DNA of 64,000 nucleotides from Streptosporangiales bacterium (GTDB lineage: Bacteria > Actinomycetota > Actinomycetes > Streptosporangiales > WHST01). The notes below the pieces were generated by a model that worked only from the letters and a program-made list of their open reading frames with translations, was not told the DNA's origin and did no database searches. The stretch is taken from NCBI GenBank assembly GCA_009379955.1, contig WHST01000017.1, forward strand, positions 1-64,000. The letters are read 5' to 3'. Shown here in pieces: positions 23,250 through 32,875 of the stretch (its first letter is position 1; the number at the start of each line of letters is the position of its first letter). The position numbers and the translations under genes are program-made.

Positions 23250-23314
23250 TCGGCTGGACGGATTTCGCAGCCGGACAGCTCTGACCGACGACCTCCCGAG
23301 GAGAAGCAGGCAGC

Positions 23315-23719
23315 ATGCCGCCGAAGACTCGTACCGGCGCCGCCAAGAAGGTGCGCCGCAAGGAAAGAAAGAACGTCGCCCACGGGCACGCTCACATCAA
23401 GAGCACGTTCAACAACACCGTCATCTCGATCACCGACCCGGTGGGCAACGTGATCGCCTGGTCGAGCTCCGGCCAGGTGGGCTTCAAGGGTTCGCGCAAG
23501 TCGACCCCGTTCGCCGCGCAGCTCGCGGCGGAGGCCGCCGCGCGGCGTGCGATGGAGCACGGCATGCGCAAGGTCGACGTCTACGTCCGCGGCCCGGGCT
23601 CCGGACGCGAGACCGCGATCCGTTCGCTGTCCGCCGTCGGACTCGAGGTCGGCTCGATCCAGGACGTCACCCCGAGCCCGCACAACGGTTGCCGTCCGCC
23701 GAAGCGCCGGCGAGTCTGA
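23315..23719 (+). CDS. rpsK: 30S ribosomal protein S11
   Basis: 134 residues. Platform protein by the E-site m[42 protein letters not shown] and [18 protein letters not shown] are signatures; the Asn converted to isoaspartate in other bacteria lies in the NGCRPP turn. GAGGAGAAG ribosome-binding site. rpsD follows after 15 bases. Confidence 0.98.
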   Translation: MPPKTRTGAAKKVRRKERKNVAHGHAHIKSTFNNTVISITDPVGNVIAWSSSGQVGFKGSRKSTPFAAQLAAEAAARRAMEHGMRKVDVYVRGPGSGRETAIRSLSAVGLEVGSIQDVTPSPHNGCRPPKRRRV

Positions 23720-23734
23720 GGAGAGCACGGACGA

Positions 23735-24361
23735 ATGGCCCGTTACACCGGCGCGGACTGCAAGCGTTGCCGCCGCGAGAAGATGAAGCTGTTCCTCAAG
23801 GGCAGCAAGTGCGAGTCCGCGAAGTGCCCGTTCGAGAGCCGGCCATACCCGCCGGGTGAGCACGGTCGCGGACGCACCAAGGAGACCGAGTACCTGCTGC
23901 AGAAGCGCGAGAAGCAGAAGTGCGCGCGCATCTACGGCGTGCTCGAGCGCCAGTTCCGCGGCTACTACGAAGAGGCGAGCGGTCGGCAGGGCAGGACGGG
24001 CGACAACCTCCTGCAGATCCTGGAGAGCCGGCTCGACAACGTCGTGTTCCGCGCCGGGTTCGCCAAGAGCCGTGACATGGCGCGGCAGGTCGTCACCCAC
24101 GGCCACATCACCGTCAACGGCCGCAAGGTCGACATCCCCTCCGCCCGCGTGAAGCCGACCGACATCGTCGAGGTGCGACACAAGTCGCTCGAGATGACGC
24201 CGTTCGTCGTGGCGCGGGCCGAGGCCGGCGAGCGGCGGGTTCCTGCCTGGCTCGAGGTCCGGCCGGACCGCATGCGGGTGCTCGTGCACGCGCTCCCGGG
24301 CCGGCAGGTCATCGACACCCAGGTGCAGGAGCAGCTGATCGTCGAGCTGTACTCCAAGTAG
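23735..24361 (+). CDS. rpsD: 30S ribosomal protein S4, zinc type
   Basis: 208 residues. Assembly initiator of the 30S and fidelity protein at the mRNA entry. Cys9, Cys12, Cys26 and Cys31 form an N-terminal zinc knuckle. The S4 domain includes [20 protein letters not shown]. In E. coli S4 represses the alpha operon. A seven-base stem (24367-24373 with 24378-24384) lies directly after the stop, ahead of rpoA. Confidence 0.98.
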   Translation: MARYTGADCKRCRREKMKLFLKGSKCESAKCPFESRPYPPGEHGRGRTKETEYLLQKREKQKCARIYGVLERQFRGYYEEASGRQGRTGDNLLQILESRLDNVVFRAGFAKSRDMARQVVTHGHITVNGRKVDIPSARVKPTDIVEVRHKSLEMTPFVVARAEAGERRVPAWLEVRPDRMRVLVHALPGRQVIDTQVQEQLIVELYSK

Positions 24362-24431
24362 GCACAGCCTCGCTCCGGCGAGGCACCATCGCGACCGTCA
24401 AATAGCGGACGTCGCGGAAAGGAATCCGACA

Positions 24432-25460
24432 GTGCTCATTGCCCAGCGTCCCCTTCTGTCCGACGAGCAGCTCGACGAGTACCGCTCGAGGTTCGTCATC
24501 GAGCCGCTCGAGCCGGGCTTCGGCTACACGATCGGCAACTCGCTTCGCCGCACGCTGCTCTCCTCGATCCCCGGTGCCGCGGTCACCAGCATCCGCATCG
24601 AGGGCGTGCTGCACGAGTTCTCGACGATCCCCGGGGTCAAGGAGGACGTCACCGACCTCATCCTCAACCTCAAGGAGCTCGTGGTCAGCTCCGACCACGA
24701 CGAGCCCGTCACGATGTACCTGCGCAAGCAGGGTGCCGGCGAGGTCACCGCGGCCGACATCACCCCGCCCGCGGGTGTCGAGGTGCACAACCCCGACCTG
24801 CACATCGCGACGCTCAACGCCAAGGCGAAGCTCGAGGTCGAGCTGACCGTCGAGCGCGGCCGCGGCTACGTCTCGGCCGCGCAGAACAAGCGTGCGGACG
24901 CCGAGATCGGCCGCATCCCCGTCGACTCGATCTACTCGCCGGTGCTCAAGGTGACCTACAAGGTCGAGGCCACCCGTGTCGAGCAGCGCACCGACTTCGA
25001 CCGGCTGGTCGTCGACGTCGAGACCAAGCCCTGCATGCGCCCTCGCGACGCCGTCGCGAGCGCCGGCAAGACCCTGGTCGAGCTGTTCGGGCTCGCCCGT
25101 GAGCTCAACGCCGAGGCCGAGGGCATCGAGGTCGGCCCGTCGCCGGTCGACGCGCAGCTCGCCGCCGACCTGGCCATGCCGGTCGAGGACCTCGACCTCA
25201 CGGTCCGCTCGTACAACTGCCTCAAGCGCGAGGGCATCCACACCGTGGGCGAGCTGATCGGTCGCAGCGAGGCCGACCTGCTCGACATCCGCAACTTCGG
25301 CGCGAAGTCCATCGACGAGGTCAAGGCCAAGCTCGAGGAGCTCGGTCTCGCCCTCAAGGACTCCGCACCCGGGTTCGACCCCAACGCCGTCGTGCGTGAC
25401 TCGTACGACGACGACACGTACGACGACGACCAGAGCTACGCCGAGACCGAGCAGTTCTGA
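24432..25460 (+). CDS. rpoA: RNA polymerase alpha subunit
   Basis: 342 residues from GTG. N-terminal dimerisation domain ([29 protein letters not shown]) assembles beta and beta'. C-terminal domain (about 245-320: [42 protein letters not shown]) contacts UP elements and activators. Ends with an acidic [11 protein letters not shown] tail. rplQ starts 15 bases downstream. Confidence 0.99.
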   Translation: MLIAQRPLLSDEQLDEYRSRFVIEPLEPGFGYTIGNSLRRTLLSSIPGAAVTSIRIEGVLHEFSTIPGVKEDVTDLILNLKELVVSSDHDEPVTMYLRKQGAGEVTAADITPPAGVEVHNPDLHIATLNAKAKLEVELTVERGRGYVSAAQNKRADAEIGRIPVDSIYSPVLKVTYKVEATRVEQRTDFDRLVVDVETKPCMRPRDAVASAGKTLVELFGLARELNAEAEGIEVGPSPVDAQLAADLAMPVEDLDLTVRSYNCLKREGIHTVGELIGRSEADLLDIRNFGAKSIDEVKAKLEELGLALKDSAPGFDPNAVVRDSYDDDTYDDDQSYAETEQF

Positions 25461-25475
25461 GAGGAGACGACCCCG

Positions 25476-26057
25476 ATGCCCAGCCCTCCCAGGGGCCCGC
25501 GTCTTGGCGGAAGCCCAAGTCATCAGCGGCTGATCCTGGCCAACCTCGCCACCCAGCTCTTCGAGCACGGCCGGATCACGACGACGGTGACCAAGGCCAA
25601 GCGGCTGCGGCCGCTCGCGGAGCGTCTGATCTCCAAGGCGAGGCGCGGTGACCTGCACGCACGCCGGCAGGTCGGTCGCGTCATCCGCGACAAGGACGTC
25701 GCACACGTGCTGTTCGCGGAGATCGGCCCGCGCTACGTGAACCGTCCCGGCGGCTACACCAGGATCACCAAGATCGGTGCGCGCAAGGGCGACAACGCGC
25801 CGCTCGCGGTGATCGAGCTCGTCGAGGAGCTCGTGGAGCGCCAGGCGCCGGCCAAGAAGGCCACGGCGAAGAAGGCGGCCAAGAAGGCCGCCGAGAAGCC
25901 CGCGGCCGCCGACACCGACGCCGACGCCGACGAGAAGGACCAGAAGGACGACGCGCCCGACGAGGCGGCAGAGAGCACGGACGACGTCGAGGCGAAGGCA
26001 GACGACGCCGACGACAAGGCCGACGACGGTGGGGACGAGGACAAGGACAAGTCCTGA
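25476..26057 (+). CDS. rplQ: 50S ribosomal protein L17 with charged C-terminal tail
   Basis: 193 residues; bacterial L17 is usually about 120-130. The core [48 protein letters not shown] and the [22 protein letters not shown] end are ordinary. From about residue 125 a low-complexity tail begins with a [15 protein letters not shown] block and turns acidic ([30 protein letters not shown]). Last gene of the alpha cluster; the hairpin 26077-26108 follows. Confidence 0.97.
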   Translation: MPSPPRGPRLGGSPSHQRLILANLATQLFEHGRITTTVTKAKRLRPLAERLISKARRGDLHARRQVGRVIRDKDVAHVLFAEIGPRYVNRPGGYTRITKIGARKGDNAPLAVIELVEELVERQAPAKKATAKKAAKKAAEKPAAADTDADADEKDQKDDAPDEAAESTDDVEAKADDADDKADDGGDEDKDKS

Positions 26058-26076
26058 GCCTTCTCTCGGACCCGAA

Positions 26077-26108
26077 CGAGCCCGCCTCCCAGCCCGGAGG
26101 CGGGCTCG
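26077..26108 (+). terminator. Hairpin after rplQ that also covers the truA ribosome-binding site
   Basis: Perfect 13-bp stem (26077-26089 with 26096-26108) and a 6-base loop, 20 bases after the rplQ stop. The right arm contains GGAGG, the only good ribosome-binding site for truA, and ends on the first base of its GTG start codon. It may end the alpha-operon message and would hide the truA start in any read-through RNA. Confidence 0.8.
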
Positions 26109-26908
26109 TGCGCATCCGGCTGGACGTCGCGTACGACGGCACCTCGCTGTCCGGCTGGGCGGCGCAGCCGGGGCGCCGCACCGTGCAGGGGCTGCTCGAG
26201 GAGGCGCTCGGCCGGGTGCTGCGCCTCGCGGAGCCGCCCGCACTGACCGTGGCCGGGCGCACCGACGCGGGCGTGCACGCGCGCGGACAGGTCGCCCACG
26301 TCGACCTGCCGCCTGACCGCTGGGACGACGGCCGCACCCTGGTCCGGCGACTCGCGGGCGTCCTGCCCGGCGAGGTCCGGGTCCTGGCCGCGTCCGCGGC
26401 GCCCGCCGGCTTCGACGCGCGGTTCTCCGCGCTGTCGCGGCGGTACGCGTACCGCCTCTGCGACGACCCCGCGGGCCCCGACCCGCTGCGCCGGTTCGGC
26501 ACCACCTGGCACCGCCGGCCGCTCGCGGTCGAACCGATGGCGCGGGCGTGCGCGGCGCTGGAGGGCGAGCACGACTTCGCCGCGTTCTGCCGTCGCCGCG
26601 AGGGAGCCAGCACCGTCCGCGGGCTGCTCCGCTACGCCTGGCGGCGCGACGAGTCCGGCCTCCTCGTCGCCGACATCGAGGCCGACGCGTTCTGCCACCA
26701 CATGGTCCGTGCGCTCGTCGGCGCGGCCGTGGCGGTCGGCGAGGGCAGGCGGCCCGTCGACTGGCCGGCCGCGGTGCTCGCCGCCGGCGTCCGCGACTCC
26801 GGCGTCACGGTGATGCCGCCGCAGGGCCTCACCCTGGAGGAGGTCCGTTACCCCCCGGACGCCGACCTCACGAGCCGCGCCCGCGTCACCAGGAACCGCC
26901 GCGCCTAG
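26108..26908 (+). CDS. truA: tRNA pseudouridine(38-40) synthase
   Basis: Makes pseudouridine at positions 38-40 of the tRNA anticodon arm. 266 residues from GTG at 26108, giving the canonical start (M)RIRLDVAYDGTSLSGWAAQP. Catalytic Asp53 in AGRTDAGVHARGQV; the second half has RRYAYRLCD, DFAAFCRR and CHHMVRALVG motifs. The ribosome-binding site and first base of the start lie in the stem at 26077-26108. Neighbour order rplQ-truA is conserved in actinobacteria. Confidence 0.97.
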   Translation: MRIRLDVAYDGTSLSGWAAQPGRRTVQGLLEEALGRVLRLAEPPALTVAGRTDAGVHARGQVAHVDLPPDRWDDGRTLVRRLAGVLPGEVRVLAASAAPAGFDARFSALSRRYAYRLCDDPAGPDPLRRFGTTWHRRPLAVEPMARACAALEGEHDFAAFCRRREGASTVRGLLRYAWRRDESGLLVADIEADAFCHHMVRALVGAAVAVGEGRRPVDWPAAVLAAGVRDSGVTVMPPQGLTLEEVRYPPDADLTSRARVTRNRRA

Positions 26909-26984
26909 TGCCGGGGCCTACACTGGCGCCGGACCTCGGCCGTGCGGGCGGCTCGGCGCCGGGGCCTCGCGATGACGGAGAAGC

Positions 26985-28217
26985 ATGGCCGGATCCCGCC
27001 CGCCGAGTCTCTGGGTGCCGTTACGCAACGCCGAGTTCCGCGTCCTCTTCGTGGCCGAGACGCAGTCGGTGGCCGGCGACCAGCTCGCCAAGGTGGCGCT
27101 GGCGATCCTCGTCTACGACCGCACCGGCTCGCCGCTGTGGACCGCGATCGTCTACTCGCTGAACTTCGTCCCCGCGCTCCTCGGCGGAATCGGCCTGGCG
27201 AGGATCGCCGACATCCTCCCGCGTCGCGAGGTGCTCGCCGTCGCCGCGCTGGCGCAGGGGGCGCTCCTGGTGCTCATGGCCGTGCCCGGGGTCCCGCTCG
27301 TCGTGCTGTGCGTGCTGGTCTTCGCGGTGCAGCTCATCGGGTCGGTGTCGCACGCGGCGATGGTGTCGCTCGGGCGGGACGTCTTCGCGGACACGCCGGA
27401 GTACCTGCGCAGCCAGGACCTGCGCAGCATGAGCACGAACACGGTCATGCTGTGCGGCCTCGCCGCCGGCGGGCTCCTCGTCACCGTGATCGGGCCGTCC
27501 TGGGCCCTGCTGCTCGACGCCGCGACGTTCCTGTTCATGGGCATGTCCGCGTGGGCGTTCCTCGCCCGCCGGCCCGCCGCGCGGACGGTGTCGCCGGAGA
27601 AGGGCGAGGGGGCCGTGCGCTGGCTGTTCGGGCGGTCGCGGCCGCGCCTGCTGCTGGCGTTCGCCTGCCTGGTGGGCTTCGCGGTGGTCCCCGAAGGGCT
27701 CGCCGCTCCGCTGGCCGACCAGGTCGGGCTCGGCGACCGAGGCGTGGGGCTGCTGCTCGCCGCCGACCCGCTGGGGTTCGTCATCGGCGTCTTCGTGCTG
27801 TCGCGGCTGCTGGACGCCGAGCAGCGCAGCCGCGCGCTCGGCCCGCTCGCCGTCGCGTCGGTCGCGCTGCTGGTCGCCTTCTGGCTCCAGCCGCACCCGG
27901 TGCTCGCGCTCGCGCTGCTGATGCTGTCGGGGACGGCCGGCGCGTACATCGTCACCGCCAACGCCCTGTTCACGACCATGGTCCCCGACGCGATCCGCGC
28001 CTCCGCGATCGGCCTCTACCGGACGGGTCTGCGGGTGGCGCAGGGGATCGGGGTCGGCCTCGGCGGGGTCTTCGCCGAGGCGTCGGGCTCGGTGACCGGG
28101 ACCGTCGGCGCCATGGCCGCGGCCGGCACGCTGCTCGCGGTGCTGGTCGCGATCGCCTGGGCCCGGGCGTCGGCTAGGGTCGCGCCAGGATCATCCGGAG
28201 GGACAGCGGCCGGTTGA
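26985..28217 (+). CDS. MFS transporter, 12 transmembrane helices
   Basis: 410 residues, polytopic throughout. The N-terminal half starts LRNAEFRVLFVAETQSVAGDQLAKVALAILVYDRTGS, typical of the group of MFS efflux proteins related to macrolide exporters (MFS_3). Loop 2-3 reads LARIADILPRREVL, a divergent form of the MFS motif A (D in RIAD and the RR pair kept). Central loop about 205-220 (RRPAARTVSPEKGEG). Substrate cannot be told. A TACACT -10-like box at 26919-26924 may drive it. The 3' end overlaps the minus-strand gene 28174-29259 by 44 bases. Confidence 0.88.
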   Translation: MAGSRPPSLWVPLRNAEFRVLFVAETQSVAGDQLAKVALAILVYDRTGSPLWTAIVYSLNFVPALLGGIGLARIADILPRREVLAVAALAQGALLVLMAVPGVPLVVLCVLVFAVQLIGSVSHAAMVSLGRDVFADTPEYLRSQDLRSMSTNTVMLCGLAAGGLLVTVIGPSWALLLDAATFLFMGMSAWAFLARRPAARTVSPEKGEGAVRWLFGRSRPRLLLAFACLVGFAVVPEGLAAPLADQVGLGDRGVGLLLAADPLGFVIGVFVLSRLLDAEQRSRALGPLAVASVALLVAFWLQPHPVLALALLMLSGTAGAYIVTANALFTTMVPDAIRASAIGLYRTGLRVAQGIGVGLGGVFAEASGSVTGTVGAMAAAGTLLAVLVAIAWARASARVAPGSSGGTAAG

Positions 28218-29259
28218 TCATGTCGGACATGTCGCCCCGGGCGTTGAACATCTTCGCCGACACCGACGAGGGCGACCTGTTGGTGTACGTGACCGCGCTG
28301 ACGACGACGTAGTGGCCGATCGCGGTCGCGAACTCGGCGAAGTTCTTGCCGCTGAACGTCGCCCCCTTGCCGTTCAACGGGACGAACAGCCGGTTGGCTG
28401 TCGGCTTGACGGCGGAGGCGACCCTCTCGCTTGCCTTGATGTCGACCATGTTGGCCAGGCCGATCGTGGTGACGGTCTTGTTCTTGCTGTCGACGTAGGT
28501 GCCCATGGCGACCTGGGTGCACTTGCCGGACTTGAGCGCTCTCACCAGCCGGGCGCCGCGCACCGACTTGGCGCAGCTCGAATGCATCTTGGTCGTCTTG
28601 CGGACGTACCGGCGACCTTCGTCGGACTTGTACGTCCGGGGGAAGAGCTCGGCGGCGGTGAGCGCCTTCGGGTCCGATGACCGCTTGTTCAGGCGTTCGG
28701 TCAGCGGGACGGTGCTGGTCGGGCTCGGCGAGGACGTCGTCGCGGACGGCGTCGGTGTGGGTGACGACGTCGTGGGCGAGGGACTGCTCTGTGTGGCCGT
28801 CGGGGTGGGGCTCGGCTTGTCGCGGGACGCGACGACCGCGACGCCGCCCGCGGTGATCCCGCCGAGGACGAGCACACCGACGACGACGAGCACGATGATC
28901 AGCGGCATCTTCGAGCCGCCCGGCTTGCCAGGCGGCGGACCGTACGGCGGTCCGGGTGGACCGCCGCCCGGACCGCCGGGACCGCCGGGTGCCGGTCCGA
29001 ACGGACCCTGCACGCCGCCCAGCGGCGGTGGGCCGCCCTGCGGTCCCTGGGGCATCGGCGGCATCGGCTGGGTGGGCGGGTTCCCGCCAGGGGGAGGCTG
29101 TGCCGGCTGGTACGGGCCCGGCGGGCCGTACGGCGGGGGTCCGCCGCCCTGGACGGTCTCCGCGGGGGGCGGCTGGCCGCCCTGCTCCCACGGGTTGGTG
29201 CCCCAGTGCCCCGGGGGTTGCCCGGGGCCTGGCCGTGTCGGATCCGTCCCGCCGCTCAT
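28174..29259 (-). CDS. Single-pass membrane protein with Pro/Gly-rich cytoplasmic tail
   Basis: 361 residues from ATG at 29259, chosen because a TAGGCT -10 box sits exactly 7 bases before it and no ribosome-binding site is seen (leaderless). An upstream in-frame ATG at 29286 is less likely. Residues 1-115: P/G/Q-rich ([13 protein letters not shown]). Transmembrane helix about 117-143 ([17 protein letters not shown]). Then a Thr/Ser/Pro-rich linker (about 150-190) and an extracellular domain of about 170 residues with two Cys (HSSCAK, SGKCTQ). The ectodomain is not recognised. Tail-to-tail with the MFS gene. Confidence 0.8.
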   Translation of the reverse strand: MSGGTDPTRPGPGQPPGHWGTNPWEQGGQPPPAETVQGGGPPPYGPPGPYQPAQPPPGGNPPTQPMPPMPQGPQGGPPPLGGVQGPFGPAPGGPGGPGGGPPGPPYGPPPGKPGGSKMPLIIVLVVVGVLVLGGITAGGVAVVASRDKPSPTPTATQSSPSPTTSSPTPTPSATTSSPSPTSTVPLTERLNKRSSDPKALTAAELFPRTYKSDEGRRYVRKTTKMHSSCAKSVRGARLVRALKSGKCTQVAMGTYVDSKNKTVTTIGLANMVDIKASERVASAVKPTANRLFVPLNGKGATFSGKNFAEFATAIGHYVVVSAVTYTNRSPSSVSAKMFNARGDMSDMINRPLSLRMILARP

Positions 29260-29266
29260 GAGGGGC

Positions 29267-29272
29267 AGCCTA
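29267..29272 (-). promoter_or_regulatory. -10 box (TAGGCT) of the 28174-29259 gene, leaderless
   Basis: On the minus strand TAGGCT is followed by 7 bases and the ATG. This TANNNT-N7-ATG geometry without a ribosome-binding site is the actinobacterial leaderless pattern. Confidence 0.55.
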
Positions 29273-29511
29273 CGGGGCGGCCACATGGCGCGGGGGACGT
29301 CGCAGACCCAGGTGCTCGCGGGTCGGGCGCAGCGTCACGACGCCGTGCCGAGGGTGAGGGAGCACGCCGCGAGGGCCCGGCGAGGGGGCGTTTTGCCGGG
29401 GCCGGGGGGCGCCGGGTATTCTTGCCGGGAGTTACGCCGTGCGATGCGCGGTGTTCGCGTGGCCGACCGCAGGTGCCGGCCCATCCGGATACACGAACCG
29501 AAGCAAAGGCC

Positions 29512-29961
29512 ATGCCCGTGCGCACGTACAGCCCGAAGCCCGCCGACACGTCTCGGCAGTGGCATGTGATCGACGCCGACGACGTCGTCCTCGGCCGCCT
29601 GGCGAGTCAGACGGCCGTGCTGCTTCGTGGCAAGCACAAGGCGACCTTCGCTCCCCACGTCGACGACGGTGACTTCGTCGTCGTGGTCAACGCGGCCAAG
29701 ATCGCCCTCACCGGCAACAAGCGCAAGGACAAGCTGGCGTACCGGCACTCCGGCTACCCCGGCGGCCTGCGCAGCATGCCGTACGAGGAGCTGCTGACCA
29801 AGCACCCGGAGCGGGCGATCGAGAAGGCGGTACGCGGCATGCTGCCGAAGACCCGTCTCGGCCGCCGGATGCTGAAGAAGCTCAAGGTGTACGCCGGACC
29901 CGAGCACCCGCACCGCGCCCAGCAGCCGGTGCCCTTCGAGATCACCCAGGTGGAGCAGTGA
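29512..29961 (+). CDS. rplM: 50S ribosomal protein L13
   Basis: 149 residues from ATG at 29512. Early assembly protein of the 50[31 protein letters not shown], and [30 protein letters not shown] are diagnostic. The 252 bases upstream (29260-29511) hold the divergent promoters: a TATTCT -10-like box near 29417 is a candidate for rplM. The GTG of rpsI overlaps the stop (GTGA). Confidence 0.98.
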   Translation: MPVRTYSPKPADTSRQWHVIDADDVVLGRLASQTAVLLRGKHKATFAPHVDDGDFVVVVNAAKIALTGNKRKDKLAYRHSGYPGGLRSMPYEELLTKHPERAIEKAVRGMLPKTRLGRRMLKKLKVYAGPEHPHRAQQPVPFEITQVEQ

Positions 29962-30476
29962 CAGAACAAGCACAAGAGCAGACCGGCGGGGCCGAGGCCG
30001 ACGTGGTGCCCGAGGGCGGCGTCTACACCAGCGAGACCCCGGGCGACGCGGCACCGGGCGGTGCGGCGGCGCCCAAGCGCGCGGTCGTGACCGGCTCGGC
30101 GATCGCCACCGGCCGCCGCAAGGAGGCCGTCGCCCGTGTCCGGCTGTCACCCGGCACCGGTGAGTGGCGGATCAACGGCCGCCCGCTCGACGTGTACTTC
30201 CCCAACAAGGTGCACCAGCAGATCGTGCGCGAGCCGTTCGTCACGCTCGAGGCCGACGGCGCCTTCGACATCGTCGCGCGGCTCCACGGTGGCGGCGTGA
30301 GCGGCCAGGCCGGGGCATTGCGTCTCAGCATCGCCCGTGCGTTGATCGACGTCGACAGCGAGCACCGTCCGCCGCTGAAGAAGGTCGGCTTCCTCACCCG
30401 CGACCCGAGGGCCAAGGAGCGGCGCAAGTACGGTCTGAAGAAGGCCCGCAAGGCGCCCCAGTACTCCAAGCGCTAG
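29958..30476 (+). CDS. rpsI: 30S ribosomal protein S9 with N-terminal extension
   Basis: 172 residues from GTG. The S9 core starts near residue 46 ([18 protein letters not shown]) and ends with the P-site tRNA-touching tail [18 protein letters not shown]. The first 45 residues are an acidic/Gly-Ala-rich extension ([15 protein letters not shown]) often seen in actinobacterial S9. Coupled to rplM by a 4-base overlap; glmM follows after 15 bases. Confidence 0.98.
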   Translation: MTEQAQEQTGGAEADVVPEGGVYTSETPGDAAPGGAAAPKRAVVTGSAIATGRRKEAVARVRLSPGTGEWRINGRPLDVYFPNKVHQQIVREPFVTLEADGAFDIVARLHGGGVSGQAGALRLSIARALIDVDSEHRPPLKKVGFLTRDPRAKERRKYGLKKARKAPQYSKR

Positions 30477-30491
30477 ACCGCGTCACCACCC

Positions 30492-31850
30492 GTGGCCAGT
30501 GTTGGTCCCCGGCTGTTCGGCACCGACGGCGTCCGTGGCGTCGCCAACCGTGACCTCACGGCCGAGTTCGTGCTCGACCTCGCGGTGGCGGCCGCCCACG
30601 TGCTCGGTGAGGTCGGCGCGTTCGCCGGTCACCGGCCCAAGGCCGTCGTCGGCCGCGACACCCGCGCGTCCGGAGAGTTCCTCGAGGCAGCCGTCGTCGC
30701 CGGGCTGGCCAGCGCGGGAGTCGACGTCGTCCGCGTGGGCGTCCTGCCGACGCCGGCGATCGCCTACCTGACCGACCACCTCGGCGCCGACATGGGTGTC
30801 GTGCTCTCGGCGAGCCACAACCCGGCGCCCGACAACGGCGTGAAGTTCTTCGCCCGCGGCGGCCTGAAGCTCCCCGATGCCGTCGAGGACGCCGTGGAAG
30901 CCCGCCTGGGCGAGGACTGGACGCGACCCGTCGGCCCGGACGTCGGCAGGGTGAGCGGCGGGGAAGGGCTCGACGACACCTACGTGACGCACCTCGTCGA
31001 GGCGACGCCGCACCGCCTCGACGGCCTACGCATCGTCGTCGACTGTGCCCACGGCGCCGCCTTCCGGGTGGCGCCCGCCGCGCTCGCCGCGGCCGGCGCC
31101 GACCTCGTCACGCTCGGCGTCGAGCCGGACGGCCTGAACATCAACCAGGGATGCGGCTCCACCCACCTCGACACGCTGGCCAAGGCCGTCGTCTCGCACG
31201 GCGCCGACGCGGGCGTGGCCTTCGACGGCGACGCCGACAGGTGCCTCGCCGTAACCGGCGACGGCGACGTCGTCGACGGCGACCAGATCATGGCCGTACT
31301 CGCCCTGGCCATGCGCGACCGCGGGGAGCTGCGGCACGGCGCCGTCGTCGCCACCGTGATGTCCAACCTCGGCTTCCGCCAGGCGATGGAGGGTGCCGGC
31401 CTACGCGTCGTCGAGACCGCGGTCGGTGACCGCTACCTGCTCGAGGCGATGCACGCCGACGGGTACAACCTCGGCGGCGAGCAGTCGGGTCACCTGCTGC
31501 TGCTCGATCACGCCACGACGGGTGACGGCGTGCTCGCCGCTCTCCACCTACTCGCCCGGGTGGCGGAGACCGGCCGGCCGCTGCACGACCTGGCGGGCGT
31601 CGTCAAGCGGCTGCCCCAGGTGCTCGTCAACGTCGCCGGCGTCGACAAGTCGCGGGTGGAGAGCTCACCGGAGCTGCGCGCGGCCGTGGCGGCCGAGGCG
31701 GAGCGCCTCGGCGACGAGGGCCGCGTCCTCCTCCGCCCGAGCGGCACGGAGCCGAAGGTGCGGGTCATGGTCGAGGCGCCCACCGAGGCCGAGGCCGGAG
31801 CCGTCGCCGACCGTCTCGCCGACGTCGTCCGCACCCAGCTCACTCTCTGA
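30492..31850 (+). CDS. glmM: Phosphoglucosamine mutase
   Basis: Interconverts glucosamine-6-phosphate and glucosamine-1-phosphate on the way to UDP-GlcNAc and peptidoglycan. 452 residues from GTG. Phosphorylated active Ser108 in [14 protein letters not shown]; Mg2+-binding DGDADR loop; GGEQSGH sugar-specificity loop; phosphate-binding [12 protein letters not shown] near the C-terminus. Standard actinobacterial place after rpsI. The 3' end overlaps the convergent DUF389 gene by 11 bases. Confidence 0.98.
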   Translation: MASVGPRLFGTDGVRGVANRDLTAEFVLDLAVAAAHVLGEVGAFAGHRPKAVVGRDTRASGEFLEAAVVAGLASAGVDVVRVGVLPTPAIAYLTDHLGADMGVVLSASHNPAPDNGVKFFARGGLKLPDAVEDAVEARLGEDWTRPVGPDVGRVSGGEGLDDTYVTHLVEATPHRLDGLRIVVDCAHGAAFRVAPAALAAAGADLVTLGVEPDGLNINQGCGSTHLDTLAKAVVSHGADAGVAFDGDADRCLAVTGDGDVVDGDQIMAVLALAMRDRGELRHGAVVATVMSNLGFRQAMEGAGLRVVETAVGDRYLLEAMHADGYNLGGEQSGHLLLLDHATTGDGVLAALHLLARVAETGRPLHDLAGVVKRLPQVLVNVAGVDKSRVESSPELRAAVAAEAERLGDEGRVLLRPSGTEPKVRVMVEAPTEAEAGAVADRLADVVRTQLTL

Positions 31851-32811
31851 CCCGGCGGGCTTGCCGGGCCCGACGGGCGGTGCGTACGCGCTGCCTGACG
31901 CGTGCCCAGAGCACCCGCTGCACGACGAGCGTGACCGCGCCGGCCGCGATGATGCCGGCGAGGTTGACGCCGAGCTGGATCGCCGACAGCGACACCTGGC
32001 TCCACACGCCCAGGGCCATGGCCACCGCGATGTTGCCGGCGGCCGGCACGGTGGTCACCGAGATGAAGACCCCCACGAGGGTCGAGGACTTGGCGGACGT
32101 CAGCGACAGCACGCCCGCGCAGCCCGCGAGCACCGCCACGATGAACGACCACTTGTCCGGATGCACGACGAACTCGGTGAGCGGGCGGGAGCCGGTCTGG
32201 ACCACGTCCGGCGTGATCCACCCCCACCAGCGGCTGACCAGCGCGCACACGAACGTCACGAGGATCGCCACGGCGAAGCCGATGACGAGGGTCCTGATCC
32301 CCTGCCATGCCCAGCGCGGCTTGCGGCGCAGCAGCGCCACGGAGATCCGCGCGAGCGGCGCGAACTCCGGGCCGAGCACCATCGCGCCGACGATGAGGAT
32401 CGGGCTGTCGATGACGACCGCGATGCCGGCCAGCTGGGTGGCGATCGCGAGGAAGACGATGTACGACCAGGTCAGGCTGGTGTCGTCCTCGGTCTGGCGC
32501 TCGAGGGTGTTCCACAAGACGGCGTCGGATCCCGCGCCCGGCGCGGCGTGCTCGGCGCGCTTCGCGGCCTCGGAGAGCACCACCGTGTCGTCGAGCGCGA
32601 TGCCGCCGTACCTCTCCACGCCGAGCGCGCGCAGGTCGACCAGCAGGGAGTCGGCCGCCTCGCGGGCGACGTCGCAGACGATGACGTCGCCCGCGGGCCG
32701 GACCGACGCGCCCTCGTGCACGGCGATGTGCGCGACGCCGGTGTCGGCCTCGAGCAGGTCGACGACCTCGGCCGTATGGGCGGCGGGGCACATGACCCGG
32801 ACACTGAGCAC
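31840..32811 (-). CDS. DUF389 (TIGR00341-like) membrane protein
   Basis: 323 residues from GTG at 32811. Residues 1-90 are a soluble ACT-like region ([30 protein letters not shown]). After an [10 protein letters not shown] start there are about six hydrophobic helices with [27 protein letters not shown]-like sequence, the DUF389 hallmark. A basic tail ends the protein. Function unknown. An ATG at 32877, base-paired with the glmS ATG in a shared CATG, is a possible but longer start. Divergent from glmS. Confidence 0.85.
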   Translation of the reverse strand: MLSVRVMCPAAHTAEVVDLLEADTGVAHIAVHEGASVRPAGDVIVCDVAREAADSLLVDLRALGVERYGGIALDDTVVLSEAAKRAEHAAPGAGSDAVLWNTLERQTEDDTSLTWSYIVFLAIATQLAGIAVVIDSPILIVGAMVLGPEFAPLARISVALLRRKPRWAWQGIRTLVIGFAVAILVTFVCALVSRWWGWITPDVVQTGSRPLTEFVVHPDKWSFIVAVLAGCAGVLSLTSAKSSTLVGVFISVTTVPAAGNIAVAMALGVWSQVSLSAIQLGVNLAGIIAAGAVTLVVQRVLWARVRQRVRTARRARQARRVRE

Positions 32812-32862
32812 GGCAGGATCATCGCAGAACGCCTTCGCCGGACGGGGCGCGACGGCGACACG

Positions 32863-32868
32863 TACGCT
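32863..32868 (+). promoter_or_regulatory. -10 box (TACGCT) of glmS, leaderless
   Basis: TACGCT followed by 7 bases and the glmS ATG, with no ribosome-binding site in between. Fits leaderless transcription of glmS. Confidence 0.55.
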
Positions 32869-32875
32869 GGTCGCC

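Noticed and set aside
31880-32875. In-frame N-terminal extension of GlmS by over 300 codons
   Set aside because: GlmS must begin with Met-Cys so that Cys2 becomes the nucleophile; the ATG at 32876 provides this and the upstream part is antisense to DUF389.
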